Positions 32,753 through 41,312 of a stretch of DNA of 42,255 bases are shown here, in pieces. The DNA is from Oscillospiraceae bacterium. Its GTDB lineage: Bacteria > Bacillota > Clostridia > Oscillospirales > Ruminococcaceae. The number at the start of each line of letters is the position of its first letter. Positions within the stretch are counted from its first letter, which is position 1. Location: contig JAGASN010000007.1 of assembly GCA_017847875.1 (NCBI GenBank), forward strand, positions 1 through 42,255, written 5' to 3'. Below the pieces are notes generated by a model. It ran no database searches, was not told the origin of the DNA, and was given only the letters and a program-made list of their open reading frames with translations. A program made the translations under genes and the position numbers.

Positions 32753-32787
32753 GTTTTTCAAAATCCTTTCGGCTTAATTTAAAATAT

Positions 32788-32824
32788 GGGACGGCTTTTA
32801 AGGGAAAAAGCCGTCCCAATTTTT
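32788..32824 (-). terminator. Terminator after the upstream PrsA-like gene
   Basis: On the minus strand GGGACGGCTTTT-TCCCTT-AAAAGCCGTCCC is followed by ATATTTTAAATT, a weak U-tract. Read-through into the second foldase gene is likely, since no separate promoter is evident in the 35 bases that remain. Confidence 0.65.
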
Positions 32825-32836
32825 ACTGGAAATTAA

Positions 32837-34276
32837 TCAGGCATAATGTTTGCCGACAAATCTGTTTCCGAAAAGTTCGGAAACTTCAACGCCTTCGATA
32901 ATTTCATCGATGTGTGCGTTGAGTCTTTCGCCTCTGATGGCGTTGTCAACAACATAGGAATAATATTCTTCGGCAACACCGGAGAAATACATAATGTGAT
33001 AACCGAACTGGGTTTTGATAATTTCGGAATCGCCTGCTTTTCTTGCAGGATCGAAGCACCAGTCTTCAAATTCGGTGACCATCTGGCCTTTGAAAACATT
33101 TTCATAAAGGCCGCCGTTTGCTGCGGAACTGTCAACGGAATATTTTGCGGCAACTTCTGCGAAGTTTTCTTCGCTTCCGCCAAGTTCTTTCCATTCTGCT
33201 TCATATTCTTCTGCCGCTTCAAGAGCTTCCTGCCATGCGGTTTCGTTGGAGGTATCTTCCGGAGCAACGAGGATGTGTCTTACATCAACGGTGTTATAAT
33301 GAAGGTCGTTTGCTTCAACAAATTCAACAACATAATAACCGCTTTCGGTTTCAAAAAGTTCTTTGTCGCCGGCAACTCTTGCTTCATCAAAAAGCCAGTC
33401 CGCATAAGTTCCGCTTACGGAAGCTTTTACGGAATAATTTGCTTCAGTGAATTCAGCTTCTTCGGTTCCTGCAAGAACAGCTTCGGCTTTTGCTTTTGCT
33501 TCCTCCATTGCTGCTTTTACGTCTTCACCTTCTGCTGCGGTTCCGCTTGCAAAATAGGTTTTATAAGAAACGCTGTCAAATCTTTCTGCGTTTTCACCGT
33601 AATAAGCGTCGATGTCATCTGCGGAAACTTCTTCGTTTTCTGCAAAGTTTTCAGCATAGGTGAAAGCGTAATAATAACGTTCATACATTTCTTTGAAAAC
33701 TTTTTCGTTAACACCGCGGCCATAGTTCATTTCTGCATAATCGTTTACGGTATATCCGTAAGATTTTGCAACAGCTTCCATGGAGTCCCATTCGGTTTCA
33801 ATGGTTTCAAGATATTCTTCATCAAGTTCATAACCAACAGATTTGCCTTCGTCATAAAGTTTGGTCATTTCAACAAAGGTGTTGTCGGTATATGTTTTAA
33901 TATATTCTGCCCAGGTTTCACCGGTTTCGGAATCGTAAACCTGTTCGCTGAGGTTGCCCTGGGGGTTGAAGAAATATGCGGCCATTTCGCCGTAGGTCTT
34001 ATAAAGATTGTTATAAACTTCATAAACGCTGTTGGTATAAAGCCAGTTGTATTCGGCAACGGAATATTTGGTTCCGTCAACATCAATTGCTTTGATTGTG
34101 CGATAAGTTACACCGAGTTCAAAAACGGTGAGAACAACGCAAAGAACAACGCAAAGCGCAACAACAACTTTTGCAAAAGCGTATTTTGCTTTTTTCTTTT
34201 TGGCTTTTTCGGCAGGGCTGAGTTCTTTGGTTTCTTTAACCTGTTCAGTCATGCCAAGGGTTTCTTTTTCGCTCAT
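32837..34276 (-). CDS. PrsA-like peptidyl-prolyl isomerase, transmembrane-anchored
   Basis: A 479-residue protein: a cytoplasmic N-terminus rich in Lys/Glu, one membrane helix (about 32-55, FAKVVVALCVVLCVVLTVFELGVTY), a long helical chaperone part, and a parvulin domain in the C-terminal third (VRHILVAPEDTSNETAWQEAL...GGLYENVFKGQMVTEFEDWCFDPARKAGDSEIIKTQFGYHIMYF). It shares the end of this domain almost word for word with the downstream paralogue. The domain catalyses cis-trans prolyl isomerisation and aids folding of secreted proteins. The gene has its own strong promoter (34343-34371) and codon choice suggests high expression. Confidence 0.88.
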   Translation of the reverse strand: MSEKETLGMTEQVKETKELSPAEKAKKKKAKYAFAKVVVALCVVLCVVLTVFELGVTYRTIKAIDVDGTKYSVAEYNWLYTNSVYEVYNNLYKTYGEMAAYFFNPQGNLSEQVYDSETGETWAEYIKTYTDNTFVEMTKLYDEGKSVGYELDEEYLETIETEWDSMEAVAKSYGYTVNDYAEMNYGRGVNEKVFKEMYERYYYAFTYAENFAENEEVSADDIDAYYGENAERFDSVSYKTYFASGTAAEGEDVKAAMEEAKAKAEAVLAGTEEAEFTEANYSVKASVSGTYADWLFDEARVAGDKELFETESGYYVVEFVEANDLHYNTVDVRHILVAPEDTSNETAWQEALEAAEEYEAEWKELGGSEENFAEVAAKYSVDSSAANGGLYENVFKGQMVTEFEDWCFDPARKAGDSEIIKTQFGYHIMYFSGVAEEYYSYVVDNAIRGERLNAHIDEIIEGVEVSELFGNRFVGKHYA

Positions 34277-34342
34277 AAATAAACCATCCTTGTTTTTATA
34301 TTAGCCTTTGCCGATTTGTTCGGCATAGTATGACAAATATAT

Positions 34343-34371
34343 ATTATATCCGCTAACACACTATTTTTCAA
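34343..34371 (-). promoter_or_regulatory. Promoter of the PrsA-like genes
   Basis: On the minus strand TTGAAA (34366-34371), a 17-base spacer and TATAAT (34343-34348). The leader holds a small hairpin GCCGA-ACAAA-TCGGC (34310-34324). Confidence 0.82.
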
Positions 34372-34417
34372 GACTTTATATCAAACAAATTAAAAATTAA
34401 ATGTTAAAAACTTATTT

Positions 34418-36451
34418 TCAGTCAACAACATTAAAAGCAAAATACTGGATTCCCTTATATTGTTCGTTTTCTTCTGTTACCTCAACAATAAGGCGGTAAT
34501 TTCCGGGTTCAAGATCCTTGAAGAGGGAGTTCACTTTTTCATATCCTTCCGAAAGCATACATACCCTCGAAACGTTTATGCTTTCGTCTCTTCCGGAATA
34601 GATGAGCGTAAGCTGAATTTGTTCTTCCGGAACTTTTCTGCTACACTCAATGGATTTAATTCCCGGAAGATCTCCGATAAATATATCTTCAATTCCGTTC
34701 ATTCCGTTAACGGTGAATTCAACCGTTTCCTTTCCGGTTGCCTTTTCAGAATCCACGATTCCGGAAAAACCCATTTCCTCTTTGGAAATCACAAAAACGG
34801 TTTTGTCCTCTTCGCTTTCGCTCAGCTCAACGGAATCAGGTTTTCCGTTTTCGGGGGGATCTTTTGGCTCGTCTTCCTGAACAAATCCGCCGAAATATCC
34901 GAATTCTTTTCCGAATTTGCCGGAAATTTCCGTCATGCTGTTGATCCAGCTTCTGATATCTTCGGGCATATCTTCTTCGGATTCAAGCCATTTTTCAAGT
35001 TCTTCGGGAACTTCATAGCGGTTTTGTTTTTCTCCGAAATTTTCGGGAAGAATCTGCTCAAAGCCTATTGCGTCCCAAATTTCTTTTCCGAAATTTCCGG
35101 ACATATCAAATTTATTTTTGTATTCCTGAAGAACTCCGTTTACGCAAAGAATGAATTCTTTTCCTTCCGCAAAACTTTCGTCAGAAATAATAAGGTTGCG
35201 GAAAACTCTGTCGTTCTTATTTTTGATTCCGTTTCCTTCGGAATCCAGAAATTCAATATTGCTTTCCGGATTGATTTCTGTCGCAAACGTAAGAGATGCA
35301 AAAAGCTGTTTTGAATCCTTGCTTACTCCGTCGTTTCTGCTTCCAAGGGCGAAAACCTTTCCGCCGTTGATATAAATTCCGTTATCCGAATCAATTCCGC
35401 CGTCGGCGCTTCTTCCGTTTCCGGAGGAATAAAGTTCACCGCCGTTAATAACAAGCCAGCCGTTGGAATCAATTCCGTCGCCTTCGGTACCAAGACCGCC
35501 TTTTATGGTGATTTTGCCGCCGTTTATGGTGGTGACCGAAACGCCGTCTTCGTTGGTATTTATTCCGTCATCTTTGGAATCAATGTTGATAATTCCGCCG
35601 TTAACCGTAAGATGCATTTCCGTTCCGACACCTTCGTTTTCGGCATTTACATTAATAATTCCGCTGCCTTCGCTTCCGCCGCCAATGTTCATTGTCATTT
35701 TGGAATAAAGCGCGGCGTCATATTTGTGGAGTTTTTCTTCTTTTCCGTTGTCTTTATAAATTTTCGCAACGTTTGCGCCGTTTATATTGCTTACGCTTCC
35801 GTCCGCAACAACAACATTGGCGCCGGCTTTTGAAGTGTCAACATCTTTCGAAGGCTCGGCGGAATTTCCGCATTCATAAACATTATAGAAAATAACCGCC
35901 GGAGCAATTTCACAGGTTATGTCCGCACCGCCGAAAATAAGAGTTACCTTCGCTTTCGGGTCGGTTTTTGCGTTTTCGCCAAGATCCACCGCAAGCTGTC
36001 CTTTAAGTTCGCCGGTTACAAAATATTCTCCTGGTTTTGTAATTGTAACAAGTGCATGCTCTGCGGCTTCATCTTCGGTGTGTTTGTCTTTTGCTTCGCC
36101 TTCACCATATTCGTTTCCGCTGGGATATTTTTCAAGATCGCGGTAATAAATAATTTCGCCGCCGAGAGTTACGCAATCGCTTTCCTCGGCTTTTTTGCCG
36201 TCAACAGTTACACCGTTTTCTGAAAGAACGATTTTCACCGCGTTTTCAAAACCTTCCGCGGAAACTTCTTTCCTCGTTTTATTGTCGTTTTGCTTTTCGG
36301 GCTCGGAAGTTTTGTTTTCTTCGCCAGCTTCCTGGTTTTCCGAAATTTCCGGATTTTCAGGGTTTTCTCTTTCTGCGGGAACATTAACCCCGCAGGCTGT
36401 AAGTGCCAAAACAAGTAAAACAGAAATTGCCTGGAACAAAGTTTTTTTCAT
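34418..36451 (-). CDS. DUF4353 carbohydrate-binding beta-helix lipoprotein
   Basis: A 677-residue protein with a lipoprotein signal and lipobox LTAC (Cys near 20), a Glu/Asn/Pro-rich linker, and a right-handed beta-helix with repeating ING-GxI/V turns: TVNGGIINIDSKDDGIN, TTINGGKITIKGGLGTEGDGID, VINGGELYSSGNGRSADGGID, YINGGKVFALGSRNDGVS. This is the DUF4353 family represented by Cthe_2159 of Clostridium thermocellum, which binds cellulose and polygalacturonate and coordinates calcium. The C-terminal part (ENEQYKGIQYFAFNVVD) ends the protein. The ATG at 36451 follows AAAGGAG. It may bind dietary or cell-wall polysaccharide at the cell surface; the ligand is unknown. Confidence 0.85.
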   Translation of the reverse strand: MKKTLFQAISVLLVLALTACGVNVPAERENPENPEISENQEAGEENKTSEPEKQNDNKTRKEVSAEGFENAVKIVLSENGVTVDGKKAEESDCVTLGGEIIYYRDLEKYPSGNEYGEGEAKDKHTEDEAAEHALVTITKPGEYFVTGELKGQLAVDLGENAKTDPKAKVTLIFGGADITCEIAPAVIFYNVYECGNSAEPSKDVDTSKAGANVVVADGSVSNINGANVAKIYKDNGKEEKLHKYDAALYSKMTMNIGGGSEGSGIINVNAENEGVGTEMHLTVNGGIINIDSKDDGINTNEDGVSVTTINGGKITIKGGLGTEGDGIDSNGWLVINGGELYSSGNGRSADGGIDSDNGIYINGGKVFALGSRNDGVSKDSKQLFASLTFATEINPESNIEFLDSEGNGIKNKNDRVFRNLIISDESFAEGKEFILCVNGVLQEYKNKFDMSGNFGKEIWDAIGFEQILPENFGEKQNRYEVPEELEKWLESEEDMPEDIRSWINSMTEISGKFGKEFGYFGGFVQEDEPKDPPENGKPDSVELSESEEDKTVFVISKEEMGFSGIVDSEKATGKETVEFTVNGMNGIEDIFIGDLPGIKSIECSRKVPEEQIQLTLIYSGRDESINVSRVCMLSEGYEKVNSLFKDLEPGNYRLIVEVTEENEQYKGIQYFAFNVVD

Positions 36452-36559
36452 ATTCAAATCTCCTTTCGGGATGGATTTTTACGATTATATTATAGCGCAG
36501 TTTTCGTTTTTTCGTTTTAACAAAATGTAAACAAAATTATAAATTTTATTACATATATT

Positions 36560-36588
36560 AAAAGACGCGTTTATTAACGCGTCTTTTT
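36560..36588. terminator. Terminator after the transhydrogenase-like operon
   Basis: The hairpin AAAAGACGCGTT-TATT-AACGCGTCTTTT ends the minus-strand operon just after its last stop codon. The symmetrical stem also works on the plus strand. Confidence 0.8.
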
Positions 36589-36590
36589 TG

Positions 36591-38624
36591 TTATTTTTCA
36601 AAAATTTTCAAAGCGCCTGTCGGGCAGACTTCCGCACATTTTTTGCAGTTTCTGCAAAAATCCGTAACCGCCGGATCAATAAATTCCGGTTTTATAACGG
36701 TTTCAAAACCTCTTCCAACAAGACCGAGAATACCCTTTTTCGCTTCTTCTCCGCAGGTTCTTACGCAAAGATTGCAAAGAATACATTTTCCCTGATCCCG
36801 TTCTATTGAAACAAGCTTTCTTTCGGAAAAAGCGCGGTGTTTTTCGCCTTTGAATTTTTCCGGCTCAATTTGCCGAAGGTTAGCATAGCGGATAAGTCTG
36901 CAGTCTTTAAAATCGTGGCATCCGCATTCAAGGCATCTTTTCGCTTCTTTTTTCGCTTGTTCCTCAGTAAAACCGAGAATTACTTCATCAAAATTTCCTT
37001 TTCTTTCTTCCGGATTTCTGAAAGTCATTTTCTCCCGGGGAATTTTCGGTGTTTCCGAAAAATCTTTTTCAGAAACGGATTTTTTTGAATAATAAGGTTC
37101 AAAGAAATCAAAAGGAATATCGCTGAGATATGCGTCAATGGCTTTTGCGGCAAGGTTTGCTTCCGCAATTGCCTCAATAGCTATGGAAGCACCTTTGTTT
37201 GTGGAATCTCCTGCCGCAAAAACTCCTTCGAGATTTGTCCGGCAATCGTTTTTCCCCGCAGAAATTGTTCCGCGGCTCGTAAGTTCAACGGAATCAAAAC
37301 CAACAGCATCGAATTTCTGGCCGATTGCGGAAATAACGGTATCCACCGCAATGGTTTCAAACTTTCCTTCAACCGGAACAGGTTTTCTTCTTCCGGAAGA
37401 ATCCGCTTCGCCAAGTTCCATAATCTGGAGTTTGACGGCTTTTACTTTTCCGTTTTCACCGATAATTTCCGCCGGATTTGTGAGAAAACGGAAAGTGACT
37501 CCTTCTTCAATCGCTTCTTCAATTTCAGAATCTTCCGCCGGGGCTTCCGCCCTTGTTCTGCGGTAAATTACATAAACATTTTCCGCGCCGCAGCGAATTG
37601 CCGTCCTGCAGGCATCCATAGCGGTGTTTCCGCCGCCGACAACCGCAACGTTTTTTCCGATTTCGGGAATTTTTCCGGAGTTTACCTCCCGAAGAAATTC
37701 AATTCCGCTTATGACACCGGAAAGCTCTTCGCCAACACAGCCGATTTTGCCTGCCTTCCAGGCACCGACCGCAATGAGCACCGCATCGGAATTTTTTCTG
37801 ATTTCATCAAACGAAATATCTTTCCCGATGCTCAAATTGTTTTTCATGAGCACTCCGAGATTTTTTATGAACGAAATTTCTTTTTCAAGAACTTTTTTCG
37901 GAAGGCGGTATTCCGGAATTCCATAGCGGAGCATTCCGCCCATTTCCGGCATCGAATCAAAAACAGTCACTTCGTGACCGGAAAGGCAAAGGTAATATGC
38001 CGCGGTAAGTCCCGCAGGACCTCCGCCGATTACGGAAACTTTTTTACCGGTCGGTTCAGCCTTTTTTGGCACAAAAGGAGCATTAGAAGAAAGATCCTTG
38101 TCCGCCGCAAAAGCCTTTAAATATGCTATCGAAAGCGGTTCTTCAACAAATTTTCTGCGGCAGTTTGTTTCACATGGGTGGGGACAAATTCTTCCGACAG
38201 AAGCCGGAAGCGGGATTTTTTCTTTGATAATTTCAACCGCTTTGCTGTAATTTCCGAGCGAAATTTGTTTCAGGTAACCCTGAACGTCCGTATGCGCAGG
38301 GCAATTTAAGGAACAAGGTCCCTTGCAATCGCCTGTGTGGTCGCTCATTATAAGTTCAAGAGCAAATTTTCTTGCTTTTTTAATTCTCTCGCTTTCCGTT
38401 TTTATAACCATTCCGTCTTTCGGAAATGTTGAGCACGCGCGAAGAAGCTTTTGAGCACCTTTTGCTTCAACAACGCAAAGTCCGCATGCTCCGAAAGGCT
38501 TCAGTTTTTTATTGTAACAAAGATTGGGAATTTCTATCCCGTTTTCGGCGGCAATTTCGAGCAGGCTTTTTTCGCTTTCGGCGAAAATTTCTCTGCCGTT
38601 TATGGTAATTTTAATCTTCTCCAT
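36591..38624 (-). CDS. GltD-like flavoprotein subunit with [2Fe-2S] and [4Fe-4S] domains (StnC-like)
   Basis: A 677-residue protein in three parts. Residues 1-75 are a plant-type ferredoxin domain (Cys36, Cys47, Cys50, Cys64). Residues about 95-530 are a GltD/NfnB-like oxidoreductase with its own Cys-rich helical start (CKGPCSLNCP, CPHPCETNCRRKF), FAD site SVIGGGPAGLTAAYYL and NAD(P) site VAVVGGGNTAMDACRTAIRCGA followed by VIYRRTRAEAP, whose Arg pair suggests NADPH. The end (about 600-677) is a double [4Fe-4S] ferredoxin (CILCNLCVRTC, CRNCKKCAEVCP). With the NuoE- and NuoF-like neighbours this matches the Sporomusa-type bifurcating transhydrogenase. No hydrogenase H-cluster is present. Confidence 0.85.
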   Translation of the reverse strand: MEKIKITINGREIFAESEKSLLEIAAENGIEIPNLCYNKKLKPFGACGLCVVEAKGAQKLLRACSTFPKDGMVIKTESERIKKARKFALELIMSDHTGDCKGPCSLNCPAHTDVQGYLKQISLGNYSKAVEIIKEKIPLPASVGRICPHPCETNCRRKFVEEPLSIAYLKAFAADKDLSSNAPFVPKKAEPTGKKVSVIGGGPAGLTAAYYLCLSGHEVTVFDSMPEMGGMLRYGIPEYRLPKKVLEKEISFIKNLGVLMKNNLSIGKDISFDEIRKNSDAVLIAVGAWKAGKIGCVGEELSGVISGIEFLREVNSGKIPEIGKNVAVVGGGNTAMDACRTAIRCGAENVYVIYRRTRAEAPAEDSEIEEAIEEGVTFRFLTNPAEIIGENGKVKAVKLQIMELGEADSSGRRKPVPVEGKFETIAVDTVISAIGQKFDAVGFDSVELTSRGTISAGKNDCRTNLEGVFAAGDSTNKGASIAIEAIAEANLAAKAIDAYLSDIPFDFFEPYYSKKSVSEKDFSETPKIPREKMTFRNPEERKGNFDEVILGFTEEQAKKEAKRCLECGCHDFKDCRLIRYANLRQIEPEKFKGEKHRAFSERKLVSIERDQGKCILCNLCVRTCGEEAKKGILGLVGRGFETVIKPEFIDPAVTDFCRNCKKCAEVCPTGALKIFEK

Positions 38625-38635
38625 AATCCGCCTCC

Positions 38636-40390
38636 TTAAAAAATTTCAACAGCGCCGAATCGGCAGACTTTTGAGCACGCTCCGCATTTTATGCACAGGT
38701 TTTTATCAATAACATGGGCTTTTTTAACTTCGCCGGAAATTGCTTTTGCCGGACAGTTTTTCGCGCAAATGGTGCAGCCGCGGCATTTTTCCGGATTGAT
38801 TTCATATCTGAGCATAGCGGAACATTCTTTGGCACCACAGCGGTGCTCAAAAATGTGTTCCTCATATTCTTTTCTGAAATATTTCAGAGTCGTGAGCACC
38901 GGGTTCGGTGCTGTCTGCCCAAGACCGCAAAGCGCTCCTTCCTTAACTCCTTCACAAAGCTCTTCGAGAAGTTCAATATCGCCTTCTTCCCCTTCGCCTT
39001 TTGTAATTTTCGTAAGAATTTCCTGCATGCGCTTTGTTCCGATTCTGCACTGCACGCATTTTCCGCAGGATTCCGCCGCAGTGAAATCCAAAAAGAATTT
39101 TGCCATTCCGACCATGCAGGCGCTTTCGTCCATAACTACCATTCCGCCGGAACCCATTATCGCTCCGGTTTCCGAAAGAGCCTTATAATCAATAACGGTA
39201 TCAAGAAGTTTCTTCGGAATACAGCCGCCGGAAGGTCCGCCAAGCTGAACCGCTTTTATATCTTTTCCGCCACGGATTCCTCCGCCGATTTCAAAAATAA
39301 CTTCTCTTAAGGTTTTTCCCATCGGAACTTCAACAAGGCCGCTTCGCTTTACCTTTCCGGTAAGGGCAAAAACTTTGGTTCCTTTGCTGTTTTCGGTACC
39401 GAGTTCGGCAAATTTTGCACCGCCGTTTTCAATTATCCATGCAACGTTTGCGAAAGTTTCCACGTTATTGATGTTCGAAGGTTCGCCAAAATAACCTCTT
39501 TGGGCTGGAAAAGGCGGTTTAAGCCTCGGCATTCCTCTTTTTCCTTCAAGAGATTCAATAAGCGCCGTTTCCTCGCCGCAAACAAAAGCTCCCGCTCCGG
39601 CTTTTATTTTCATTCTGCAGGAAAAATCGCTTCCGAAGATGTTTTCTCCCAGAATTCCGGCCTTTTCCGCCTGTTTTATTGCGTTTTCAAGACGTTTTAT
39701 CGCAAGAGGATATTCCGCGCGGACATATACAATCATTTCCGAAGCGCCAATGGCATAGGCTCCTATCAGCATTCCTTCAATAAGGCAATGGGGATCGGAT
39801 TCGATTATCGCCCTGTCCATAAAAGCGCCCGGGTCGCCTTCATCGGCGTTGCAGATGAGATACTTTTTACCTTCCATTTTGCTCTGCCTTGCGGCGTTCC
39901 ATTTATACCATGTGGGAAAGCCTGCGCCGCCCCTTCCGCAAAGTCCGGAAGTTTTGATTTCCTCAATAACTTCCTCCGGAGTCATTTTCAGAACAACTTT
40001 TTCAATAGCTTTATATCCTCCGGAAGCTTTATATTCTTCCAGCGATGTCGGGTCAATTGTTCCGCAGTGACGAAGGGCAATTCTGGTCTGGCGGTTCAAA
40101 AATTCTTCATCTTCCGATGAAATTTCAAGATATTCAATTTTTGAAAAATCCCCTGTTTTTGCGGCAAAAACAATGTTTTCCGCATCTTTTTCCGAAACTT
40201 TTACAAGCCTTCTGATAAGCTTTTTGTCTTCATAAATATCAACAACAGGTTCAAGAAAACACATTCCGACGCAGCCGGTTTTTCCGATTTTGATTTTGCA
40301 ATCATCGCCGAGCGCGTTTTCAATCGCTTTGTGAACTTTCAAAGCTCCTGCGGCAATTCCGCAGGAACCTTCGCCAATAACAATTTTCAT
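38636..40390 (-). CDS. NuoF/HydB-like NADH- and FMN-binding subunit
   Basis: A 584-residue protein. The NuoF body has the FMN/NADH segment GLCGRGGAGFPTWYKWNAARQ, NADEGDPGAFMDRAI, CGEETALIESLEGKRGMPR and the N3-type cluster SCGKCVQCRIGTKRM...C. The C-terminus adds two [4Fe-4S] clusters (CRGCTICAKNCP, CIKCGACSKVC), as in HydB of bifurcating hydrogenases. The N-terminal thioredoxin-like domain (GEGSCGIAAGA, TGCVGMC) has Cys10, Cys40 and Cys44, but the position for the usual fourth ligand is not obvious (Cys31 may serve). The gene overlaps the NuoE-like gene by four bases and is followed 11 bases later by the GltD-like gene. Confidence 0.9.
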   Translation of the reverse strand: MKIVIGEGSCGIAAGALKVHKAIENALGDDCKIKIGKTGCVGMCFLEPVVDIYEDKKLIRRLVKVSEKDAENIVFAAKTGDFSKIEYLEISSEDEEFLNRQTRIALRHCGTIDPTSLEEYKASGGYKAIEKVVLKMTPEEVIEEIKTSGLCGRGGAGFPTWYKWNAARQSKMEGKKYLICNADEGDPGAFMDRAIIESDPHCLIEGMLIGAYAIGASEMIVYVRAEYPLAIKRLENAIKQAEKAGILGENIFGSDFSCRMKIKAGAGAFVCGEETALIESLEGKRGMPRLKPPFPAQRGYFGEPSNINNVETFANVAWIIENGGAKFAELGTENSKGTKVFALTGKVKRSGLVEVPMGKTLREVIFEIGGGIRGGKDIKAVQLGGPSGGCIPKKLLDTVIDYKALSETGAIMGSGGMVVMDESACMVGMAKFFLDFTAAESCGKCVQCRIGTKRMQEILTKITKGEGEEGDIELLEELCEGVKEGALCGLGQTAPNPVLTTLKYFRKEYEEHIFEHRCGAKECSAMLRYEINPEKCRGCTICAKNCPAKAISGEVKKAHVIDKNLCIKCGACSKVCRFGAVEIF

Positions 40391-40872
40391 AACGCGCCCT
40401 CCTTTTCCCGAAGATTTTTAAGAATCAAAATCGCTTTTTCCGGGGTAAGATTTCCAAAAGCCTCGCCGTTTATCATAATAACCGGAGCAATTGAACAGCA
40501 GCCGAGGCAGGCAACTTTTTCAAGGGTAAAAAGTCCGTCGGCGGTTGTTTTTCCGCTTTCGATTCCAAGATATTCCGAAACCGCTTCAAAAACTTTTTCG
40601 CTTCCGTTAACGTGGCATGCTGTTCCCTGGCAGGACATAACAAGATATTTTCCTATCGGTTCAAGGCGGAACTGGGAATAAAAAGTTGCAACTCCCATAA
40701 CTTCCGCCGGAGTACTGCCCGTTTTTTCCGCAATATAATAAATAACATCTTTAGGAAGATAGCCGTAGATTTCCTGCGCTTTCTGAAGGATTGTAATAAG
40801 GCTTCCCGGAACAGCGGAAAATTCTTTGAGAACCGGTTCAAGAAGTTTTATATTGCTTTGCGGAATGTTCAT
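40387..40872 (-). CDS. NuoE/HydC-like [2Fe-2S] subunit
   Basis: A 161-residue thioredoxin-fold ferredoxin. The four cluster Cys are Cys81 and Cys86 (SCQGTACHV) and Cys122 and Cys126 (CLGCC); LQKAQEIYGYLPKDVIYYIAEKTGSTPAEVMGVATFYSQFRL is the typical N-terminal helical part. In complex I and HydABC-type enzymes it joins NuoF/HydB to form the NADH-oxidising module. It is the first gene of the three-gene operon. GGGGAGG lies before the ATG. Confidence 0.92.
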   Translation of the reverse strand: MNIPQSNIKLLEPVLKEFSAVPGSLITILQKAQEIYGYLPKDVIYYIAEKTGSTPAEVMGVATFYSQFRLEPIGKYLVMSCQGTACHVNGSEKVFEAVSEYLGIESGKTTADGLFTLEKVACLGCCSIAPVIMINGEAFGNLTPEKAILILKNLREKEGAL

Positions 40873-40902
40873 CGGAAAGCCTCCCCTTTTAATGATGTTT
40901 TT

Positions 40903-40938
40903 ATTTTAGCATATTTCTTTACATTTTTAAATATGTAA
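40903..40938 (-). promoter_or_regulatory. Candidate promoter and inverted repeat before the transhydrogenase-like operon
   Basis: On the minus strand TTAAAA (40925-40930), a 16-base spacer and TAAAAT (40903-40908). The -35 box lies in an inverted repeat TTACAT-8-ATGTAA (40919-40938), a possible operator. The repeat does not match the Rex consensus (TTGTGAA...TTCACAA). The promoter is weak on paper. Confidence 0.45.
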
Positions 40939-40950
40939 TATTTGTTATAT

Positions 40951-40980
40951 AAAAACGCACCGCCGAAGCGGTGCGTTTTT
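40951..40980. terminator. Terminator after the XRE gene
   Basis: AAAAACGCACCG-CCGAAG-CGGTGCGTTTTT, with A and T runs on both sides. Almost the same hairpin is at 41524-41551 on the other side of the XRE/RHH pair. Confidence 0.85.
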
Positions 40981-40985
40981 GTGTT

Positions 40986-41222
40986 TTATTTATTTTTGTC
41001 CGTTTCTTTGGCTTTAGGATAAGGTTTTTTCTCGTCGGTAAGTCCGGCAAGATAATCCATACTTGTTTCAAGAGCTTTTGCAATGCTTAAGCACTGTTCA
41101 AAAGTATAATATCTGACCCCTCGTTCAATTTTTGAATAGTCGCTCTGGTCAATACCGGTCAGCATCTGCATTTTCACCTGTGTATATCCGCGTTCTTTTC
41201 TTAAATCTCTTAGTCTACTCAT
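40986..41222 (-). CDS. XRE-family helix-turn-helix regulator
   Basis: A 78-residue single HTH domain: LRDLRKERGYTQVKMQMLTGIDQSDYSKIERGVRYYTFEQCLSIAKALETSMDYLAGLTD shows the XRE pattern with SDYSKIERG as the recognition turn. The C-terminus is Lys-rich. GAGGTG is eight bases before ATG. It is divergent from the 41313 gene, and probably a repressor acting on the shared intergenic region. No peptidase (ImmA/IrrE) or toxin domain adjoins it. Confidence 0.88.
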   Translation of the reverse strand: MSRLRDLRKERGYTQVKMQMLTGIDQSDYSKIERGVRYYTFEQCLSIAKALETSMDYLAGLTDEKKPYPKAKETDKNK

Positions 41223-41254
41223 AACAAAAACACCTCTGCAATTATTATGCCAAA

Positions 41255-41289
41255 TTGACCTATTGACATTAGGGTGTTTTTGACCTATT
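41255..41289 (+). promoter_or_regulatory. Direct repeats and promoter between the XRE and RHH-like genes
   Basis: The 10-base word TTGACCTATT occurs at 41255-41264 and 41280-41289, 25 bases apart. A promoter TTGACA (41263-41268), 17 bases, TATTAT (41286-41291) is intertwined with the copies, so a bound regulator would block RNA polymerase. On the minus strand an extended -10 TGGCATAAT lies near 41243-41251 for the XRE gene. Confidence 0.65.
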
Positions 41290-41312
41290 ATTTGTTTTAA
41301 GGGAGTGATTTT

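Noticed and set aside
32846..34282. Plus-strand open frame of 478 codons over the PrsA-like gene
   Set aside because: Its length mirrors the opposite gene and the product is Phe/Cys/Gly-rich without domains.
40919..40938. Rex operator before the redox operon
   Set aside because: The TTACAT/ATGTAA pair does not fit the Rex consensus; only a generic inverted repeat is claimed.
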